NCBI GenBank assembly: GCA_046154185.1 | Contig: JBJXGE010000030.1 | Span: 1 to 53,220, forward strand | Direction: 5' to 3' | Source: JBJXGE01 sp046154185 | Lineage (GTDB): Bacteria > Planctomycetota > UBA8108 > UBA1146 > JAJFFE01 | Length of the DNA stretch: 53,220 nucleotides | Shown here: positions 50,261-53,220 of the stretch, piece by piece | Layout: every line of letters starts with the position of its first letter | How positions within the stretch are numbered: the stretch's first letter is position 1 | Notes under the pieces: model-generated | Databases searched by the model: none | Seen by the model: only the letters and a program-made list of their open reading frames with translations | Told to the model about the DNA's origin: nothing | Made by a program: the position numbers and the translations under genes

Positions 50261-51007
50261 ATGCCCACCGAAACCGTTGAGAACTATCTCAAGGCCATTT
50301 ATTGCCTGGAGACCGCCGGTCATGTGGACCACGTCGCGAACGAAGATCGGCCGACGTCCCATGTCGCGGGCCGACCGGTCGCACTCGGTGATGTCGCAGC
50401 GGCCGTGCGTGTTACGCCCGGCACGGCAACGACGATGGTGAAGAAATTGGCGGCCGATCGTCTCGTGAAATACGAGCGCTACGGCGGCGTGACGTTGACG
50501 GCGGCGGGCGAGAAGTTGGCGCTTTCGGTGCTTCGCCGCCACCGCTTAGTCGAGACATTTCTGGTCCGTACGCTCGGCATGGTCTGGAGCGAAGTGCACG
50601 ATGAGGCGGAGCGACTCGAGCACGCGATTTCCGAGCGGCTGCTCGAGCGTTTGGATAGTTTCCTCGGCCGACCCGTCGTCGATCCGCACGGCGATCCGAT
50701 TCCGGATGGTGCTGGCAAGCTTCGCAAAAATGATCTCGTCGCGATCGCGCGCTGCAAGCCGGGCATCACAGTGCGACTCGCGCGCGTGCTCGACCAACGT
50801 CCCGAGTTCCTGCAGTTTCTCGATCGGCACGGGCTGCGAATCGACTCGACGTTGACGATTGTGAGCACCGAACCGGGCGCGGGTACAGTCTTGATCCGCG
50901 TGGCAAAAGGCGCGGCCGTCGCGCTCAGCGACGCGGCCGCGAGCAATTTGCTGGTCGACGTCAAGGTCGCGAAGCGCCGCACTCCAATGAAATCGCGCGC
51001 CGTCTAG
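50261..51007 (+). CDS. DtxR/MntR-family metal-dependent regulator with a His-containing insertion
   Basis: A 248-residue protein from ATG 50261. Winged helix: TVENYLKAIYCLETAG, then an unusual insertion of about 18 residues with three His (VDHVANEDRPTSHVAGRP), DVAAAVRVTPGTATTMVKKL. Dimerisation/metal domain: LRRHRLVETFLVRTLGMVWSEV, DEAERLEHAISERLLERLD (the E..H..C/E pattern). A C-terminal FeoA/SH3-like domain (about 145-235) follows. It is divergent from the metal operon by about 107 bp and probably represses it when metal is plentiful; no clear palindromic operator is visible. Confidence 0.88.
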   Translation: MPTETVENYLKAIYCLETAGHVDHVANEDRPTSHVAGRPVALGDVAAAVRVTPGTATTMVKKLAADRLVKYERYGGVTLTAAGEKLALSVLRRHRLVETFLVRTLGMVWSEVHDEAERLEHAISERLLERLDSFLGRPVVDPHGDPIPDGAGKLRKNDLVAIARCKPGITVRLARVLDQRPEFLQFLDRHGLRIDSTLTIVSTEPGAGTVLIRVAKGAAVALSDAAASNLLVDVKVAKRRTPMKSRAV

Positions 51008-51933
51008 GGTTTGCTTGTCCCTGGCGACGCCGCGGCGGTCTTCACAAGGAATGCGCGCAATCGAGCTGGAGTCTTGGCCTTCTCCGCCGCGCTCGGCTCC
51101 GTCGGCATCTCTTCGAAAGTGATGAGCACGGCGAGTCGCTTGCGTTGGAAGTCGGCGCCGCCGAGTTTTACGGGCAGGTCGATGCGGTATGGCTCGCGCG
51201 CACCCGCCGCGCTCGTGGCAACTGCGATCACCGGCGCCTCCTCGATGCGTCCAACGCCCGGGCTCAGCGGAAACGCACGCGCACTCCCAGGCTTCATGCG
51301 CATTCCGGTCGGCAGCGTGAAACTCAACGCCCACAGACCCATCTCGGCGTCAGCGGTCCATTCTTCTTTGAGTTCGATACCGAGTTGGCTCGGCGTGTCC
51401 GCGGGGACTCGACCGCGCCACGTCTCGAACATTGGCGCGTCGCGCGAAGCGCGCGCGTCCGTCGTCGAGGTCTTCAATTTCACCGACAACTTGGCATCGC
51501 CGGGAATGCACTTTTCGTGACACACGAGCCACGTCGCGGTCGCACCGAACTCGAGCGTGTCGACTTTCGACGCCTCCGCCGGCGGCTCGACGCGTGTCAT
51601 GAGCACGACTTCTTTCGAGTAGCCGTAGGAAACGATGTCGCCTTCTTCTTCAAAGCGTTCCGGCACGGGCCAAAGGAGCGGCCCGGCGCGATAGCCATCG
51701 GGAAGTTCCCACGCCACGGTCGTGGCGATGCCGGTATCGCGCGGGCTTTGCCAGTAGATATGCCAGTCGGGGTCGATTCGGAATCGCACGCCGAGATAAA
51801 ACGGCTTACCGGATGCGATCGTGTCGACATCCGCGAGGATTTCGGCGCGGAGCGGGTGCTCTGACTCGTCGGCGCTCGCGAAGCCAATCAAAACCAAACA
51901 GAAAAGGGCAGCAAAAACTTTGAGCCACCGCAT
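51004..51933 (-). CDS. DsbD N-terminal-domain-like protein (thiol-disulfide)
   Basis: A 309-residue protein from ATG 51933 with GGAAGG upstream. Signal peptide (VFAALFCLVLIGFASA). Two Ig-like parts: FYLGVRFRIDPDWHIYWQSP and the DsbD alpha-type motif TATWLVCHEKCIPGDA with a CxxxC pair. This part of DsbD receives electrons in the periplasm; here the membrane and thioredoxin domains are absent, so the protein is a stand-alone version. Its stop overlaps the end of the convergent DtxR gene by 4 bp. Confidence 0.8.
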   Translation of the reverse strand: MRWLKVFAALFCLVLIGFASADESEHPLRAEILADVDTIASGKPFYLGVRFRIDPDWHIYWQSPRDTGIATTVAWELPDGYRAGPLLWPVPERFEEEGDIVSYGYSKEVVLMTRVEPPAEASKVDTLEFGATATWLVCHEKCIPGDAKLSVKLKTSTTDARASRDAPMFETWRGRVPADTPSQLGIELKEEWTADAEMGLWALSFTLPTGMRMKPGSARAFPLSPGVGRIEEAPVIAVATSAAGAREPYRIDLPVKLGGADFQRKRLAVLITFEEMPTEPSAAEKAKTPARLRAFLVKTAAASPGTSKP

Positions 51934-52269
51934 CGTGTAGGACCTTCCAACGGTATTGATGAGCAAACCGAAGTACATCGCCCATCGCACGGACTTGGTT
52001 TCTCTTCCAACAAACCAGCTCCAAAGCGCAACTTTATGTGTCTAGACACTGAAGCGCAATTGTCGTGACTGGCAAAGACCGCGCCGAGCGCGTAACGTGC
52101 CGCGGTCGAGGTAAGCAGCCGAGTTGAAAATGCTTCGCGTCTGTCTTCGCGCGGCATTCTCTCCCAGGATCTCATTCCAAATTCTTCGACCGTGCGTAAG
52201 CGGACGTCGCAATGCCAAGGGGATGATGCGACCACCTCGTTCGACATTTCAACATGGAAGTTTTTGACG
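51934..52269. other. Divergent intergenic region
   Basis: 336 bp between the DsbD-like gene and the cohesin/dockerin-like gene. Promoters for both should lie here. No gene, RNA or clear operator is seen; TTCGCGT/TTCGCGC short repeats lie near 52134-52151. Confidence 0.35.
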
Positions 52270-53094
52270 ATGCTGATTCGAAGTCGACGCCTGTTCTCGC
52301 TCTTGATCATTGGTTTCGCATTACTTGCTGGGCAACGCAACGCGGGCGCTCAGACCGGAACGATGGTGGCATCCATCGCTTCAGGTCTACCAGGTGCGAC
52401 GGTCACAGTCGTCGTCAGCATGACATCTAGCACGAATGCCGACGGGTTCTCTTTCGGAATTTCTCATGCGGCTTCCCAGCTCACACCGTTAGGAATTCTG
52501 CCGGGTGCAGCGCTGAATCCTGCGTTCGGTGGTATCGCCGCCGATGTCTTCCTCATCCAGTTGACGCCGCCGGGTGGCGCCGGCGTCACCGTCGGATGCT
52601 TGATCGATCTTGGTCCGCCACCGTTTCAAACCCTTCCCGCCGGCCCAACGCATGCCGTCGTCAACCTACAATATGTAATAGCCGCCACCGCGACGCCCGG
52701 CTCGAAGACGCTGTCGTTCACCGAATCGCTCGGCTCGCCACCTGTCGAAGTCCTTTTGGTATGCGGCGGAATCCCGGTGGATCCCGTGACCACGAATGGG
52801 TCGATCATCGTGCAAGCGGTAACGCTGCGTCGAGGCGATTGCCACCTCGACGGATCGCTCAATCTGACGGATGCGGTCGTCTGCCTGCGTCGGCTCTTCG
52901 GAATCTCACCGCCGGGAAATTGCGCGGACGCCCAAGATATCGACGACAACGGGTTGCTCAACATTGCCGACGCTACCTTTCTTCTTCAGTATCTGTTTGC
53001 CGGCGGACCATTGATTCCAGCGCCCTTCGGAAGTTGTGGCGTCGATCCAACTCCCGATTCACTCGGTTGCAGCTCGCCGCCAGCGTGTCTATGA
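52270..53094 (+). CDS. Secreted cohesin-like protein with dockerin-like tail
   Basis: A 274-residue protein from ATG 52270; upstream in-frame starts are possible. Signal peptide (LFSLLIIGFALLAGQRNAGA). Residues about 28-180 show a cohesin-like pattern: LPGATVTVVVSMTSSTNADG, FSFGISHAASQL, VVNLQYVIAATATPGSKTLS. The tail has loops DCHLDGSLNLTDAV and DIDDNGLLNIADAT, with RRLFG/LQYLFAGG segments, and ends CGVDPTPDSLGCSSPPACL. Cohesin-like and dockerin-like parts in one secreted protein suggest self-association or surface assembly, but canonical cellulosome pairing should not be assumed. Confidence 0.8.
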   Translation: MLIRSRRLFSLLIIGFALLAGQRNAGAQTGTMVASIASGLPGATVTVVVSMTSSTNADGFSFGISHAASQLTPLGILPGAALNPAFGGIAADVFLIQLTPPGGAGVTVGCLIDLGPPPFQTLPAGPTHAVVNLQYVIAATATPGSKTLSFTESLGSPPVEVLLVCGGIPVDPVTTNGSIIVQAVTLRRGDCHLDGSLNLTDAVVCLRRLFGISPPGNCADAQDIDDNGLLNIADATFLLQYLFAGGPLIPAPFGSCGVDPTPDSLGCSSPPACL

Positions 53095-53120
53095 CGCTTG
53101 CGCTAGACCTAGGACAAGCG
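53095..53120 (+). terminator. Hairpin after the last gene
   Basis: CGCTTG (53095-53100) pairs with CAAGCG (53115-53120), and CTAG with CTAG inside. It starts directly after the stop; a weak terminator candidate. The last 100 bases of the window show no complete gene. Confidence 0.4.
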
Positions 53121-53220
53121 CGATTCCAAGCGAAGGCTTCGCGTACTTACCGCTACGAGCCAGAGGCGAGCCCGTTTGGAGGAGAACACGGGGGGTGAAG
53201 CGGTCGTGGCGGAGAGATCG

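Noticed and set aside
1..53220. tRNA, rRNA and integrase genes
   Set aside because: No clover-leaf arms, rRNA-like conserved blocks or tyrosine-recombinase motifs were seen on reading both strands; a dedicated search could still find one.

Overview
The window is high-GC bacterial DNA that most resembles a planctomycete. Four secreted proteins end in the tandem EF-hand/dockerin-like tail typical of that phylum (ending in CG.D.T.D.L.C....C). There is also an ECF sigma factor with a long membrane-anchored extension, a VIT/vWA protein with a rhombosortase, an FG-GAP repeat protein, and GC-rich palindromic intergenic repeats in many copies. All calls come from reading the sequence; nothing was searched against a database.

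Layout. 0-0.9 kb: remnants of two insertion sequences (an IS21 istB tail and an IS4-type transposase fragment). 0.95-4.3 kb and 16.1-24.3 kb: two stretches of small, mostly plus-strand genes of unrelated families (VOC, DUF4279, DHFR-like, DUF6678-GNAT, DoxX and unknowns). They are separated by attC-like sites, and several stop codons lie inside the attC 5' core. No integrase is in the window, so these look like clusters of attC sites lacking an integrase (CALIN), partly eroded. 5.0-15.8 kb: a compact amidoligase/export locus sits between the two cassette stretches. A six-gene minus-strand operon (P-loop protein, esterase, HlyD-like protein, 7TM/ATP-grasp fusion, secreted hydrolase with lamin-tail domain, CphA-like protein) has overlapping or near-overlapping ends. 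It is flanked by a divergent YheC/D-like ATP-grasp gene and a convergent DUF2156 acyl/aminoacyltransferase-like gene. 24.3-35.3 kb: secreted and hypothetical proteins, an exported truncated globin, the sigma factor, and a small VOC/VOC/DUF1801 group.

35.6-41.0 kb: an FG-GAP protein with an in-frame TGA followed by a good bacterial SECIS-like hairpin (candidate selenoprotein); a convergent three-repeat Ig-like lipoprotein; and a VIT/vWA surface protein whose GlyGly-CTERM-like tail overlaps its probable processing enzyme, a rhombosortase. 41-44.5 kb: long intergenic repeats around a secreted trypsin-like protease. 44.5-51 kb: a five-gene minus-strand metal uptake operon of the Mn/Zn/Fe type (outer-membrane-like protein, binding protein, ATPase, two permeases, one fused to a DtxR-like domain), with a DtxR-family regulator divergent from it. 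51-53.1 kb: a DsbD N-terminal-like protein and a cohesin/dockerin-like secreted protein.

The observations most worth following are the candidate selenoprotein, the amidoligase locus in which two of the three ligase-like proteins have lost diagnostic catalytic residues, the rhombosortase/VIT-vWA pair, and integron cassettes in a planctomycete-like chromosome.
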